From Thermococcus guaymasensis DSM 11113 (lineage in GTDB: Archaea; Methanobacteriota_B; Thermococci; Thermococcales; Thermococcaceae), in assembly GCF_000816105.1 (NCBI RefSeq), contig NZ_CP007140.1:248001-312000 (forward strand): a stretch of 64,000 bases of DNA. The letters are read 5' to 3'. The position numbers were made by a program, and so were the translations under genes. The notes beneath the pieces were generated by a model. The model ran no database searches. It saw nothing but the letters and a program-made list of their open reading frames with translations, and was not told where the DNA came from. This document shows positions 28,042-36,206 of the stretch, in pieces. Position 1 is the stretch's first letter; every line of letters begins with the position of its first letter.

Positions 28042-28803
28042 ATGTTCGCTGAGATTATAACCGTGGGAGATGAACTTCTCACAGGGAACACGGTTGACAG
28101 CAACTCCGCGTTTATAGCCAAAAGGCTCACCGAGCGCGGCTACTGGGTGAGGAGGATAACCACTGTCGGAGACGACGTTAAGGAGATAAAGGCCGTCATA
28201 AGGGAAGCCCTCGGTAGAAAGCCAGAGGTCCTCGTAATTTCCGGCGGTCTGGGGCCGACTCACGATGACGTCACCATGCTGGCGGTTGCAGAGGCACTCG
28301 AAAGAAGGCTTGTTCTCTGTGAGGGGTGCCTTGAAAGGATAAAGGAATTTTACAGGCTTCTCCACGAAAAAGGGCTGATTGACGACCCCGAGCTGAACGA
28401 GGCGCGGAAAAAGATGGCATACCTACCAGAGGGAGCAGAGCCCCTCAAGAACAGCGAAGGCGCCGCCCCCGGAGCGTACATAGTCCACGATGGCGTCAAG
28501 ATCTTTGTCCTTCCAGGGATGCCGCGCGAGATGAAGGCGATGCTCGAAAACGAGGTTCTGCCGAGGCTGGGGGAGAAAAAGTTCGTCCAGCTCAAGTTCC
28601 TGGCAGAGATCACAGACGAGAGCAAACTTGCTCCACTCCTGAGGGAGGCCATTAAAAGGTTCAAAGTTAGAATACATTCCTCACCCAAGGGCTTTGGCAG
28701 GTATATAGGAGTAATTATCTTTGCAGAATCAGAGGGTGAGGCGGAGAAGGCGACAAAGTTCCTGAATGAAAATGGAGTCTCCCTCCAGCGGTGGAAGCTC
28801 TGA
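28042..28803 (+). CDS. CinA/MoaB-like (molybdopterin-binding domain) protein
   Basis: 253 residues with the MoCF-type fold of CinA N-domains: AEIITVGDELLTGNTVDSNSAFIAKRL, TTVGDDVKEIKAVIREAL, VISGGLGPTHDDVT and FVLPGMPREMKAMLENEVLP. In bacteria this domain of CinA acts on pyridine-nucleotide by-products; the deamidase C-domain is absent here, as is usual in archaeal versions. ATG 28042 follows GGGTGATGGAT; GTG 28033 is upstream in frame. The precise substrate is unknown. Confidence 0.88.
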   Translation: MFAEIITVGDELLTGNTVDSNSAFIAKRLTERGYWVRRITTVGDDVKEIKAVIREALGRKPEVLVISGGLGPTHDDVTMLAVAEALERRLVLCEGCLERIKEFYRLLHEKGLIDDPELNEARKKMAYLPEGAEPLKNSEGAAPGAYIVHDGVKIFVLPGMPREMKAMLENEVLPRLGEKKFVQLKFLAEITDESKLAPLLREAIKRFKVRIHSSPKGFGRYIGVIIFAESEGEAEKATKFLNENGVSLQRWKL

Positions 28804-28961
28804 GGGGAAGTTCAACGTTTTCAGCCTTTTTCTGCAAAAATTTTTCGTCATTCCTGTGAAATCTGAAGGTTCTCTCCCTCCACTTTCGAAAGCTGGAAGC
28901 TTCTTTGCCCTTTTTCGTTAAACGGGAGTGTTTTAGGATTTTGAAAAAATTAAAGCTATTT

Positions 28962-28994
28962 GTGAACCCAAAAGGTTTATTAGAAATAGTTCAC
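28962..28994 (+). promoter_or_regulatory. Promoter of the tungsten oxidoreductase with flanking half-sites
   Basis: TATA-like GGTTTATTAG (28974-28983) about 38 bases before ATG 29017. GTGAAC (28962-28967) and GTTCAC (28989-28994) form a perfect 6-base inverted repeat spanning the TATA box with a 21-base spacer. The rest of the 213-base gap (28804-28961) is AT-rich with no gene or RNA that I can see. Confidence 0.45.
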
Positions 28995-29016
28995 TACTGA
29001 TCGTTGGTGATCCACC

Positions 29017-30909
29017 ATGAATGGTTACTGGGGAAAGATTCTGCGCGTTGACCTTACGACCGGGGAGATAAAGGTTGAACCACTCCCGGAGGAGTTCCCG
29101 AGGAAGTACCTCGGTGGCGTTGGTTTTGGAACGAGACTTCTCTACGACGAGGTTCCGGCAGGAGCCGACCCACTCGGGCCGGAGAACAAGATGATTATCA
29201 CACCGGGCCTCTTCGTTGCCACGGGCATAGGAACCGGTTCAAAGACCGCGTTCAACTTCAAGAGCCCGCTCACCGGCGGCTACGGCAGAGCGATGGCCGG
29301 TGCCAAGATGGGTGAGGAGCTGAAAAAAGCGGGCTACGACGTCCTAATCATCGAGGGCAAGAGCGAGGAGCCCGTTCTTCTCGTAATTGAAGACGATAAC
29401 GTCAAGCTCGTTCCGGCCAAGGAGTACTGGGGACTCACCACAGGCGAGGCGAGGGAGAAGGCCAAGAAGGAGTATCCGGGCTTCGCTACCGCTTTTATCG
29501 GCCCCGCTGGCGAGAACCTTAGCCTCATTTCAATCATAGACACCGACGAGAGGCAGGCCGCTCGCGGTGGCCCCGGTGCCGTCCTCGGGAGCAAGAAGCT
29601 CAAGGGAATCCTCGTCAAGGGAACCAAGAAGGTACCGATTGCCCAGCCTGAGAAGCTCCGCGAGCTCATCAAAAAGTGGGCGCTCGTCTTCAAGGACCAC
29701 CCGGCAACTAAAGCGGACATGGAGTACGGAAGCGGTGAGTTCCTCGACTGGATGAACAGGGAAAGGGGAACCTTCCCAACGAGGAACTGGCAGATGGGCT
29801 TCTTCAAGAAGGCCTACGAGAGGGCCAAGGAGGAGGGCAGGGAGCACATTGGAATCGACCCGTACTACTGGGCCCCCAAGTACCGCGCCGGCAGGAAGCC
29901 GTGCCCGATGTGTAACAAGCCGTGCAGCCAGTACGTCAAGGTCGAGAGCGAGAAGTGGGGCACCTTCATGGTGGACGGCCCCGAGTACGAGACGTTATAC
30001 TCCTTCGGTGGCGTCCTTGAGATAGACGACTTCGAGACTGTCGCGTATCTCAACTACATCGCCGACCAGCTCGGCCTCGATTCAATTTCAGCTGGTGTCA
30101 CCATCGCCTGGGCCATGGAGGCCTATGAGAGGGGCATTCTCACCAAGGAGGAAGCTGATGGCCTTGAGCTGACCTTCGGAAACGGCGAGGCCGCTGTGGA
30201 GGCCCTCAAGAAGATGGCCTACCGTGAGGGCAACCTCGGAAAGCTCTTAGCAGATGGTGTAAAGAGGGCAAGCGAGAGGCTCGGCAGGGGAAGCGAGAAG
30301 TTCGCCGTGCACGTCAAGGGTATGGAGCCTCCAGCCTACGACGTCCGCGGTATAAAGGGAATGGCCTTAGCTTTCGCGGTCAGCGTCCGCGGTGCCGACC
30401 ACCTTACCAGCGGTGCCTACGGAACCGAGCTGGTCGGCAAGTGGTGGAAGTTCGAGGGCGTTGACAGGACGAAGGGCGAGAACAAGGGATTTGAGATCGC
30501 TTTCCACGAGAACCTCATGGCGGTCTACGATGCAACGGGAACGTGCAAGTTCTCAAGGCACATGTACTTCCTTGAGGGCTTCCCAGAGCTCATCGAGGCG
30601 GTAACTGGAATGAAGGTCGGAGAGGCCGAGCTGATGGTCATCGGCGAGAGGATAATGAACATAGCGAGGGCCTTCAACGTCCGCGAGGGCTTCAGCAGGA
30701 AGGACGACACCCTGCCGTACAGGATTATGTGGGAGCCGATTCCAGAGGGGCCGAGCAAAGGTCTCCACGTCCCGCCCTGGGAGCTCGACAGGATGCTCGA
30801 CGAGTACTACCAGGCAAGGGGCTGGAGCAGGGACGGAATCCCGACTAAGGCCAAGCTCATGGCCCTCGACCTGCCGGACATCGCGGAGGACATCGGGGCT
30901 GGAGTTTGA
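29017..30909 (+). CDS. Tungsten-containing aldehyde:ferredoxin oxidoreductase family enzyme
   Basis: Oxidises aldehydes (or a related substrate) with ferredoxin as acceptor, using tungstopterin and a [4Fe-4S] cluster. 630 residues, close to the family's 605-630. N-terminal GYWGKILRVDLTTGEI; SPLTGGYGRAMAGAKMGEELK; pterin motif DERQAARGGPGAVLGSKKLKGI; cluster ligands CPMCNKPC (about residues 296-303) plus a later Cys in ATGTCKFSRHMYF; DTLPYRIMWEPIPEGPSKG near the C-terminus. Which paralogue (AOR, FOR, GAPOR, WOR4 or WOR5) cannot be fixed by eye; the sequence is clearly distinct from AOR itself. No accessory ferredoxin gene is adjacent. Confidence 0.9.
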   Translation: MNGYWGKILRVDLTTGEIKVEPLPEEFPRKYLGGVGFGTRLLYDEVPAGADPLGPENKMIITPGLFVATGIGTGSKTAFNFKSPLTGGYGRAMAGAKMGEELKKAGYDVLIIEGKSEEPVLLVIEDDNVKLVPAKEYWGLTTGEAREKAKKEYPGFATAFIGPAGENLSLISIIDTDERQAARGGPGAVLGSKKLKGILVKGTKKVPIAQPEKLRELIKKWALVFKDHPATKADMEYGSGEFLDWMNRERGTFPTRNWQMGFFKKAYERAKEEGREHIGIDPYYWAPKYRAGRKPCPMCNKPCSQYVKVESEKWGTFMVDGPEYETLYSFGGVLEIDDFETVAYLNYIADQLGLDSISAGVTIAWAMEAYERGILTKEEADGLELTFGNGEAAVEALKKMAYREGNLGKLLADGVKRASERLGRGSEKFAVHVKGMEPPAYDVRGIKGMALAFAVSVRGADHLTSGAYGTELVGKWWKFEGVDRTKGENKGFEIAFHENLMAVYDATGTCKFSRHMYFLEGFPELIEAVTGMKVGEAELMVIGERIMNIARAFNVREGFSRKDDTLPYRIMWEPIPEGPSKGLHVPPWELDRMLDEYYQARGWSRDGIPTKAKLMALDLPDIAEDIGAGV

Positions 30910-30950
30910 AGCTTTTTATCTCCCTCTTCTTATTCCCATCGGTGAACAAA

Positions 30951-31124
30951 ATGGACGAGAACCTCAAGGCATGTAAAAACTGCCGCTGGTTCGGGCCGAT
31001 TGACTCCTACTTTCTGACCTACGGGATGTGCAGGAAGCACATGAGGACAGTCCACATGAACTTCGTCTGCGACGACTGGGAGCCGTTATGGAGCAAGGAA
31101 CAGGAAGAAAAAGAAATGAGCTGA
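30951..31124 (+). CDS. Small cysteine-rich (zinc-binding-like) protein (57 aa)
   Basis: Not recognised. ATG 30951 follows TCGGTGAACAAA and a TATA-like GCTTTTTATC. Cys at 8, 11, 27 and 40 (CKNCRWF, GMCRKH, NFVCDDWEP) are spaced as in a small zinc-binding or iron-sulphur fold; CxxCxWFG...C...C..W also occurs in other small archaeal proteins. It follows the tungsten oxidoreductase by 41 bases but has its own promoter-like element. Confidence 0.65.
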   Translation: MDENLKACKNCRWFGPIDSYFLTYGMCRKHMRTVHMNFVCDDWEPLWSKEQEEKEMS

Positions 31125-31129
31125 AGAAG

Positions 31130-32464
31130 TCACTTTAACAACTTTGACTTGATGCCCTTTTTCTGCTGAACGACCCTCTTCTTTCTCTCGGAGATCTGGC
31201 TCTTCCTCGTCTCGACCTTTTCAGCGATCGTGCTCTCGATGTCCCTCCTGAAGGCCCACTTGAGGAGGGGCGGCGTTATCAGCACGGAGACAGTTATGAA
31301 TATCAGCGTCGCTGCTATGAACTCCGGCGCGTCCTCCTGAGGGATAGCTCCACCCTGTATCGCAACCATCAGATCGACGAGGGCAACTTCAGTCCTCGGG
31401 ATCGAGCCTATTCCCATCTGGAGGGACATCCAGAAGTTTTCCTTTGTGAACAGGAAGTCCCTGCCGCGTCCCCACGCGGTTATCCACGCTCCAAAGCCCC
31501 TGCCCAAGACCTTTCCGATTATCGCCACCGCTGAGAGCACCGCTGCGAGCGTAATCGCGTTCCCGTTCTCGAAGACCCTTAGGTCGAGCATCGCCCCGGT
31601 ATGCACGAAGAAGAAAGGCACGAGGAGGCCGTAGCCTATGGCCCTGACGTCCTCCATTATCCTCTTGCCCTCTGGGAGCTTGGACAGGATCAAGCCCATC
31701 ATGAAGGCGCCCTCGATGGCCGCGGCGAACCAGCCTTCAGCCAGGGCCGCGAATAGGAACATCATGCCTACGGCCATTCCGAGGATTCCCTTCTCCACAT
31801 GAAGCCGCTCGGCAAAGCGGATGTAGTAGTCAATGAGGTACCAGCCAAGGACGCCGGTTATTATGAAGAACGCCACTATCTTGACGCTCAGGTCGAGCAA
31901 ACTGCCACTTCCAACCGCGAAGATGACCAGCGCTATGCCAAGGAAGTCGTCCATGACGCTCGCGCTCAATGATGCCGCCCCAACCTCACTCCTCAGAACG
32001 CCGAGATCCATCATGACCCTGACTGTCAGGCCTATGCTTGTAGCCGTCAGCAGGACACCGCCGGCGAAGGCCTCCCTGCTCGGGTAGCCCATAGCCATGA
32101 GGGCCTGCCAGCCTATTATCAGTGGAACGAAAACGCCCAACACAGTTGAAACGGTTGCCGTCAGGCCGGTTTTTTTCAGCTGCTCAACGTCAGTATCGAG
32201 GGCGCCCAGAAAGAGGAGGAATATTATACCGAGCTTCGCCAGAAAATCCGAGATCTGGGTGGCCACCGTTTCAAGGCCCTCTCCCGTTGTTATAGGCAGG
32301 TAGTGAGGGGGCACTATTCCAAAGTAAACGAGGTTTCCGAGGAGCATTCCCATGAGGAGCTCCCCGAGGACACCGGGCAGTTCAAACCTCTCGATTATGC
32401 TATCCCCGATCTTGGCTAGTATCAGGGAGATTCCGATTGTGAAGAGGAGCCATGTTGCATCCAT
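31130..32464 (-). CDS. Sodium/proton antiporter, CPA2 (KefB/NapA) type
   Basis: 444 residues, about 12-13 membrane helices. Features: N-terminal GISLILAKIGDSIIERFELPGVLGELLMGMLLG, FLLFLGALDTDVEQLKK, and a conserved ASVMDDFLGIALVI with the paired acidic residues of the ion site. The C-terminal cytoplasmic tail is strongly basic (ERKKRVVQQKKGIKSK). ATG 32464 follows GGGTGATGTAAA. It overlaps the CBS-domain gene upstream by 43 bases, implying that the CBS protein senses nucleotides and gates the antiporter. Confidence 0.87.
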   Translation of the reverse strand: MDATWLLFTIGISLILAKIGDSIIERFELPGVLGELLMGMLLGNLVYFGIVPPHYLPITTGEGLETVATQISDFLAKLGIIFLLFLGALDTDVEQLKKTGLTATVSTVLGVFVPLIIGWQALMAMGYPSREAFAGGVLLTATSIGLTVRVMMDLGVLRSEVGAASLSASVMDDFLGIALVIFAVGSGSLLDLSVKIVAFFIITGVLGWYLIDYYIRFAERLHVEKGILGMAVGMMFLFAALAEGWFAAAIEGAFMMGLILSKLPEGKRIMEDVRAIGYGLLVPFFFVHTGAMLDLRVFENGNAITLAAVLSAVAIIGKVLGRGFGAWITAWGRGRDFLFTKENFWMSLQMGIGSIPRTEVALVDLMVAIQGGAIPQEDAPEFIAATLIFITVSVLITPPLLKWAFRRDIESTIAEKVETRKSQISERKKRVVQQKKGIKSKLLK

Positions 32465-32952
32465 TTTACATCACCCACCCTCAGCAGTCTAAGGAACTCG
32501 TTGATAAGGAGGCGAAGGCTGACCTCTCCGACCAGACGATCGCCGTCAACGACCGCGAGCACCTGAGCCCTGTACCTCCTCATCTTGAGCAGGGCGTCGA
32601 GAACCGTCGAGTCCTTCTCGATCGTGAGAACGTCCCTCTCGGCGACGTCGATTGCTTTCTCAGCCCCTCCCAGTATTGACCTCAGACTCCTGCTGGTCAT
32701 CCCGAGCTTGAACTTGTAGGCCTCGGGGGGTAGGAGTATGTCTATGACGTCCAGGTACCTGATGACGCCTTTGAGCCTCATGCTCTCCTTGTCCCTCACG
32801 ACCCAGACATGGTGCCTCGTCTTCAGGATCTTGAGAACAGACAGTATTGGGGTATCAGCGGTAACTACTGGCATCGAGGTTATTGGTGGCATTATGTCCT
32901 CCAGCCTCAATGAATGGAAACTCTGAAGGGCCCTTTCAATGTCATACACGGC
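32422..32952 (-). CDS. CBS-domain protein, probable regulator of the adjacent antiporter
   Basis: About 176 residues with two CBS motifs: LEDIMPPITSMPVVTADTPILSVLKILKTRHHVWVVRDKESMRLKGVI-type (residues 18-70) and VLTIEKDSTVLDALLKMRRYRAQVLAVVDGDRLVGEV (about 105-145). Such pairs bind adenosyl ligands. GTG 32952 lies right behind GGTGGTGG; GTG 32958 is the alternative. Its last 43 bases overlap the antiporter start, so translation is coupled. Confidence 0.85.
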   Translation of the reverse strand, partial: AVYDIERALQSFHSLRLEDIMPPITSMPVVTADTPILSVLKILKTRHHVWVVRDKESMRLKGVIRYLDVIDILLPPEAYKFKLGMTSRSLRSILGGAEKAIDVAERDVLTIEKDSTVLDALLKMRRYRAQVLAVVDGDRLVGEVSLRLLINEFLRLLRVGDVKWMQHGSSSQSESP

Positions 32953-33103
32953 CACCACCGTCTTTTAACTCCAAAAAACTCCCTTTAAGATTTTCTGACC
33001 ATTCAAAGGACATAATGAACATTTAGGATCATTTTGGGTACAATTGTGTCTTTCAAACCTTTCCGTTTAAGATTAGGGTTGAGAAAAGTAGAAACAGAAA
33101 AGT

Positions 33104-34816
33104 TCACTCCCCAAAAATCAGCTCCCTGAGCTTTGAAGGTAGCTTCTCGATGCTCACCCTCACCTGCTCCCTCGTGTCGCGGTCGCGAATCGTCACCGTG
33201 TTGTCCTCTGGTGTCTGGTTGTCGATGGTCACGCAGTAGGGCGTTCCAATCTCGTCGTAGCGGAGGTAGCGCCTTCCGATTGTATCTTTCTCGTCGTAGA
33301 CGGCTATAAAGCCCGCCTTCTGGAGCTTCCTGAAGACGTCGTAGGCTATGCTCTTCAGCGGCTCCTTGGCGACGAGGGGCAAAACGGCGACCTCAATCGG
33401 TGCCATGTCCTTCTTGAGCTTGAGGTATGTCCTGTCCTCCTCTATGACGAGGCTGTTCTCAAGGAGCAGGTAGAAGGGCCTGTCTATTCCGAAACTCGGC
33501 TCGAGGACGTGCGGAACTATCTTCTCGCCGGTAATCTTCTCCTCGACTTCCCTTATTATGAAGTCGTCCTTCTCAAGCTCGTAGCCCTCTATCGTGATTT
33601 TGCCCTCTTTCTCAAGGATTTCAACCAGCTCGCGCTTCTTCTCCTCGTTCCAGCCTTTGATGAGCTCGTTTATCCTCTTCGCGTCCTTCCTCAGCTTCGG
33701 GCCGACGCGCTTGAGGTTGAGGGAAACCTCGAGTCTCTTCACGATTTTCGGCTCGTCGTAGTGGATGAGAACCGTAAGGTCGGCCCCGCTCTCGCGCATG
33801 TGCCTGCTCAGGTCGTAGTCCCCGCGGTTGGCTATGCCAACGCACTCGACCCAGCCGAAGCGCTCGCTGTGGATTTCCGCGTCCCAGGTGTCGCGCGAGT
33901 AGTGGGCGCGCTCCTCAGGTAACTGCTGGCGGAAGCGTATCTTGTCCTCGGGGATGCCGATGTCGAGGAGGACGCGCTTCACCATGACCATGTAGTAGGC
34001 GAAGAAGGTGTTCATTATGTAGCCCTTCTTTACGGCCTCCTCTGCGGTGAGCTCAATCTCGCCAAGGCCCTTGAGCTGGTGCTCTATCGGGTAGAGCCTC
34101 AAAACCTCGTCCTTGACCTCGTCGAAGTGCGGGTGCTCGGTCTCGTTGGGGTTGAAGAATATCTCCGCCTCGGCCTGCGTGAACTCCCTGAGGCGTAACA
34201 TGCCTTGCCTCGGCGAAATCTCGTTGCGGTAGGCCTTTCCAATCTGGAAGACGCCGAAGGGGAGTTTGTTTCTCGCGAAGGCGTTCAACCTCTTGAAGTT
34301 CACGAAGATGCCCTGGGCGGTCTCGGGCCTCAGGTAGCCCTTCTGGTCGCCGTAGGGGCCGATTTTCGTCTCGAACATGAGGTTGAAGTACCAGACATCG
34401 GAGAGCTCTCCGCCGCACTCGGGACAGCGGATGTCGTGCTCGCGGATGAGCTTTGTGAGTTCTTCAGCAGATAAACCTTCAACATCCATTCCGAGGGCTT
34501 CTTCAATGATGTGGTCGGCCCTGAAGCGGGCACCGCACTTCTTACACTCGACGAGCGGGTCAACGAACTTTTCGACGTGACCGCTCGCTATAAAGACCTT
34601 TTCGGGCGTTATGTCCGGGGTCTCAAGCTCGAAGAAGCCCTCCCTCTGGAAGGCCTCGCGTATCTTCTGCTCTATCTTCCTCTTTATAGTCGCGCCGAGC
34701 GGGCCGTAGTCGTAGAATCCGCGTGAGCCACCATAGATTTCAAAGCTACCCCACGCAAAGCCTCGCCTTCTCATCAAATCCTGAAGTATCTCGTACTTGT
34801 CGGGCTTCTCTCCCAT
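33104..34816 (-). CDS. glyS: Glycyl-tRNA synthetase
   Basis: Class II alpha2-type enzyme charging tRNA-Gly, 570 residues. DLMRRRGFAWGSFEIYGGSRGFYDYGPLG at the N-terminus is diagnostic. Zinc-type pairs CKKCGARF and CPECGG lie in the insertion; motif 2 FQIGKAYRNEISPRQGMLRLREFTQAE and motif 3 VEPSFGIDRPFYLLLE are clear; an anticodon-binding domain ends the protein. ATG 34816 with GGTGGTGAGCA upstream and a TATA-like CCTTTTTATG at 34860-34851 (minus). The 145-base gap downstream to the CBS gene holds nothing I can identify. Confidence 0.96.
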   Translation of the reverse strand: MGEKPDKYEILQDLMRRRGFAWGSFEIYGGSRGFYDYGPLGATIKRKIEQKIREAFQREGFFELETPDITPEKVFIASGHVEKFVDPLVECKKCGARFRADHIIEEALGMDVEGLSAEELTKLIREHDIRCPECGGELSDVWYFNLMFETKIGPYGDQKGYLRPETAQGIFVNFKRLNAFARNKLPFGVFQIGKAYRNEISPRQGMLRLREFTQAEAEIFFNPNETEHPHFDEVKDEVLRLYPIEHQLKGLGEIELTAEEAVKKGYIMNTFFAYYMVMVKRVLLDIGIPEDKIRFRQQLPEERAHYSRDTWDAEIHSERFGWVECVGIANRGDYDLSRHMRESGADLTVLIHYDEPKIVKRLEVSLNLKRVGPKLRKDAKRINELIKGWNEEKKRELVEILEKEGKITIEGYELEKDDFIIREVEEKITGEKIVPHVLEPSFGIDRPFYLLLENSLVIEEDRTYLKLKKDMAPIEVAVLPLVAKEPLKSIAYDVFRKLQKAGFIAVYDEKDTIGRRYLRYDEIGTPYCVTIDNQTPEDNTVTIRDRDTREQVRVSIEKLPSKLRELIFGE

Positions 34817-34906
34817 TGCTCACCACCTGAGAGTTGAGCGGGGCAAATTTCATAAAAAGGTTTTGGGGATGCTTTGGAACTTTAACCGGGGGAAAAACGG
34901 AAAGAG

Positions 34907-34913
34907 TTATAAA
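34907..34913 (+). promoter_or_regulatory. TATA box of the Lsm-L37e operon
   Basis: GTTATAAACC with a purine-rich BRE-like stretch upstream (GGAAAGA), about 52 bases before the Lsm ATG at 34965. Confidence 0.6.
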
Positions 34914-34964
34914 CCGTTTCCCTCGTTTAGGCTATGAGCTTTGATTATTTGGAGGTGCGTGAAA

Positions 34965-35195
34965 ATGGCGGAAAGACCACTCGACGTTATTCACAGGTCC
35001 CTTGACAAGGACGTCCTCGTGCTCCTCAAGAGGGGTGGCGAGTTCAGGGGCAAGCTTATCGGTTACGACATCCACCTGAACGTCGTCCTCGCCGGAGCCG
35101 ACTACATCCAGGACGGCGAGGTCGTTAAGAGCTACGGTAAAATCGTTGTGAGGGGAGACAACGTCCTCGCGATCTCCCCGGTCGATATAGAGTGA
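34965..35195 (+). CDS. Lsm/Sm-like archaeal protein (SmAP)
   Basis: RNA-binding ring-forming protein of 76 residues. Sm1 motif (DVLVLLKRGGEFRGKLIGYDIHLNVVLAGA) and Sm2 motif (KIVVRGDNVLAISP) are complete. ATG 34965 behind GGAGGTGCGTGAAA. L37e follows 25 bases downstream, the usual archaeal SmAP1-L37e pairing, which indicates a role in RNA metabolism or ribosome biogenesis. Confidence 0.95.
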   Translation: MAERPLDVIHRSLDKDVLVLLKRGGEFRGKLIGYDIHLNVVLAGADYIQDGEVVKSYGKIVVRGDNVLAISPVDIE

Positions 35196-35220
35196 GCACA
35201 AACCTTAGCGGGGTGAGAGC

Positions 35221-35409
35221 ATGGGAGCCGGAACCGCGCCGAAGGGCAAGCGCAACAGGACTCCAACTCACATCAGGTGCAGGCGTTGCGGCAGGAGGGC
35301 CTTCAACGTTAAGAAGGGCTACTGTGCCGCCTGCGGCTTCGGCAGGAGCAGGAGAATGAGGAAGTACAGCTGGAGCCACAAGTGGAAGAAGAAGAGGAAC
35401 CTCCTCTGA
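35221..35409 (+). CDS. rpl37e: Ribosomal protein L37e
   Basis: Zinc-ribbon large-subunit protein, 62 residues: [41 protein letters not shown]-type pattern with C-x2-C and C-x2-C zinc ligands and a very basic C-terminus. GGGGTGAGAGC precedes the ATG. Second gene of the Lsm operon; a box C/D sRNA candidate lies 25 bases after its stop. Confidence 0.97.
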   Translation: MGAGTAPKGKRNRTPTHIRCRRCGRRAFNVKKGYCAACGFGRSRRMRKYSWSHKWKKKRNLL

Positions 35410-35431
35410 ACCTTTTCTTTTCTCTTATCAT

Positions 35432-35487
35432 GCGATGATGACGACACCCTCGTCTGAATCGTGATGAGCTGGACCCGTGCCTGAGCT
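35432..35487 (+). ncRNA. Box C/D sRNA candidate (canonical boxes)
   Basis: C box ATGATGA 35435-35441, guide 35442-35453 (12 nt), D' box CTGA 35454-35457, three-base spacer, C' box GTGATGA 35461-35467, guide 35468-35480 (13 nt), D box CTGA 35481-35484, with short GC flanks. All spacings are those of archaeal 2'-O-methylation guides. It fills the gap between L37e (+) and the convergent DUF72 gene, and could be processed from the Lsm-L37e transcript. Targets not identified; by the five-nucleotide rule both predicted methylated residues would be G. Confidence 0.8.
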
Positions 35488-36201
35488 CTACAGGATTTCC
35501 TTGAACCTCTTTGCGTCCCTGCACATATCGGAGTTGTTGAAGAAGACGAAGCTTTCTCCGCGATTCCAGCCGAGGACGCGCTCCCTGATTTTCCGCAGTT
35601 CCTCATCACTGTAGGAGTGCCTGTAGATTATCCTCCCCTTCTCATAGCGCCCGTGAAGGCGGTAGTAGTTGGTCTCGCCCCTGTGGAGCGGAATCCTCAC
35701 GAGAGGGTCGGTCACGTCTATGACGTCAAAAGCTCTAACGAAGCGCTTGATGCCTCTCTCGCTCCAGCCCCTGAGCTCGACGGCTATCTCAAAATCTTTC
35801 CTCTCCACCATCTCAAAGAACTTTTCGGCGTTGGCAAAGCTCTCCTCGATTTCTTTGAAGCTCTTAGGAAGCTGGATGAGTATAAAGCGAGCCCCCAAAA
35901 CCTCGGCTTCCCTCAGCGTTATCCTCCAGAAGTGAAGGACTTCGCTGGTCGGCCTGAGAAGCCCAACGTTTTTACTTGGCCTCACGTTGCTCCTACGCCA
36001 CGTGGGGCTGTTTGGCGGATGGGTAACACCTTGAAAGGCTTTTATTGAGAAAGTAAAGCCTTCAGGCGCTTCCTTGCGCCAGCGTTCGAGGGTCTTCTCC
36101 TGGAGTATCCGGTAGAATGTCTGCTGTACCTCCACTGCATCGAAGTCCCTGAAGTACTTTGAACGCGCTTCACAGAACCCACAGGTTCCAACCCTAATCA
36201 T
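35488..36201 (-). CDS. DUF72-family protein
   Basis: 237 residues, TIM-barrel-like DUF72 family: IRVGTCGFCEARSKYFRDFDAVEVQQTFYRI, PEGFTFSIKAFQGVTHP, FILIQLPKSF, YYRLHGRYEKGRIIYRHSYSDEEL and FVFFNNSDMCRDAKRF. Function not established. ATG 36201 follows GGAGTGATAGA, which overlaps the nurA stop, so it is the last gene of the herA-mre11-rad50-nurA operon. Confidence 0.88.
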   Translation of the reverse strand: MIRVGTCGFCEARSKYFRDFDAVEVQQTFYRILQEKTLERWRKEAPEGFTFSIKAFQGVTHPPNSPTWRRSNVRPSKNVGLLRPTSEVLHFWRITLREAEVLGARFILIQLPKSFKEIEESFANAEKFFEMVERKDFEIAVELRGWSERGIKRFVRAFDVIDVTDPLVRIPLHRGETNYYRLHGRYEKGRIIYRHSYSDEELRKIRERVLGWNRGESFVFFNNSDMCRDAKRFKEIL

Positions 36202-36206
36202 TTCTA

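Noticed and set aside
28804-28961. Structured RNA or small gene in the longest part of the CinA-tungsten oxidoreductase gap
   Set aside because: Only AT-rich sequence with short imperfect stems; no box motifs, ribosome site or open frame worth calling.
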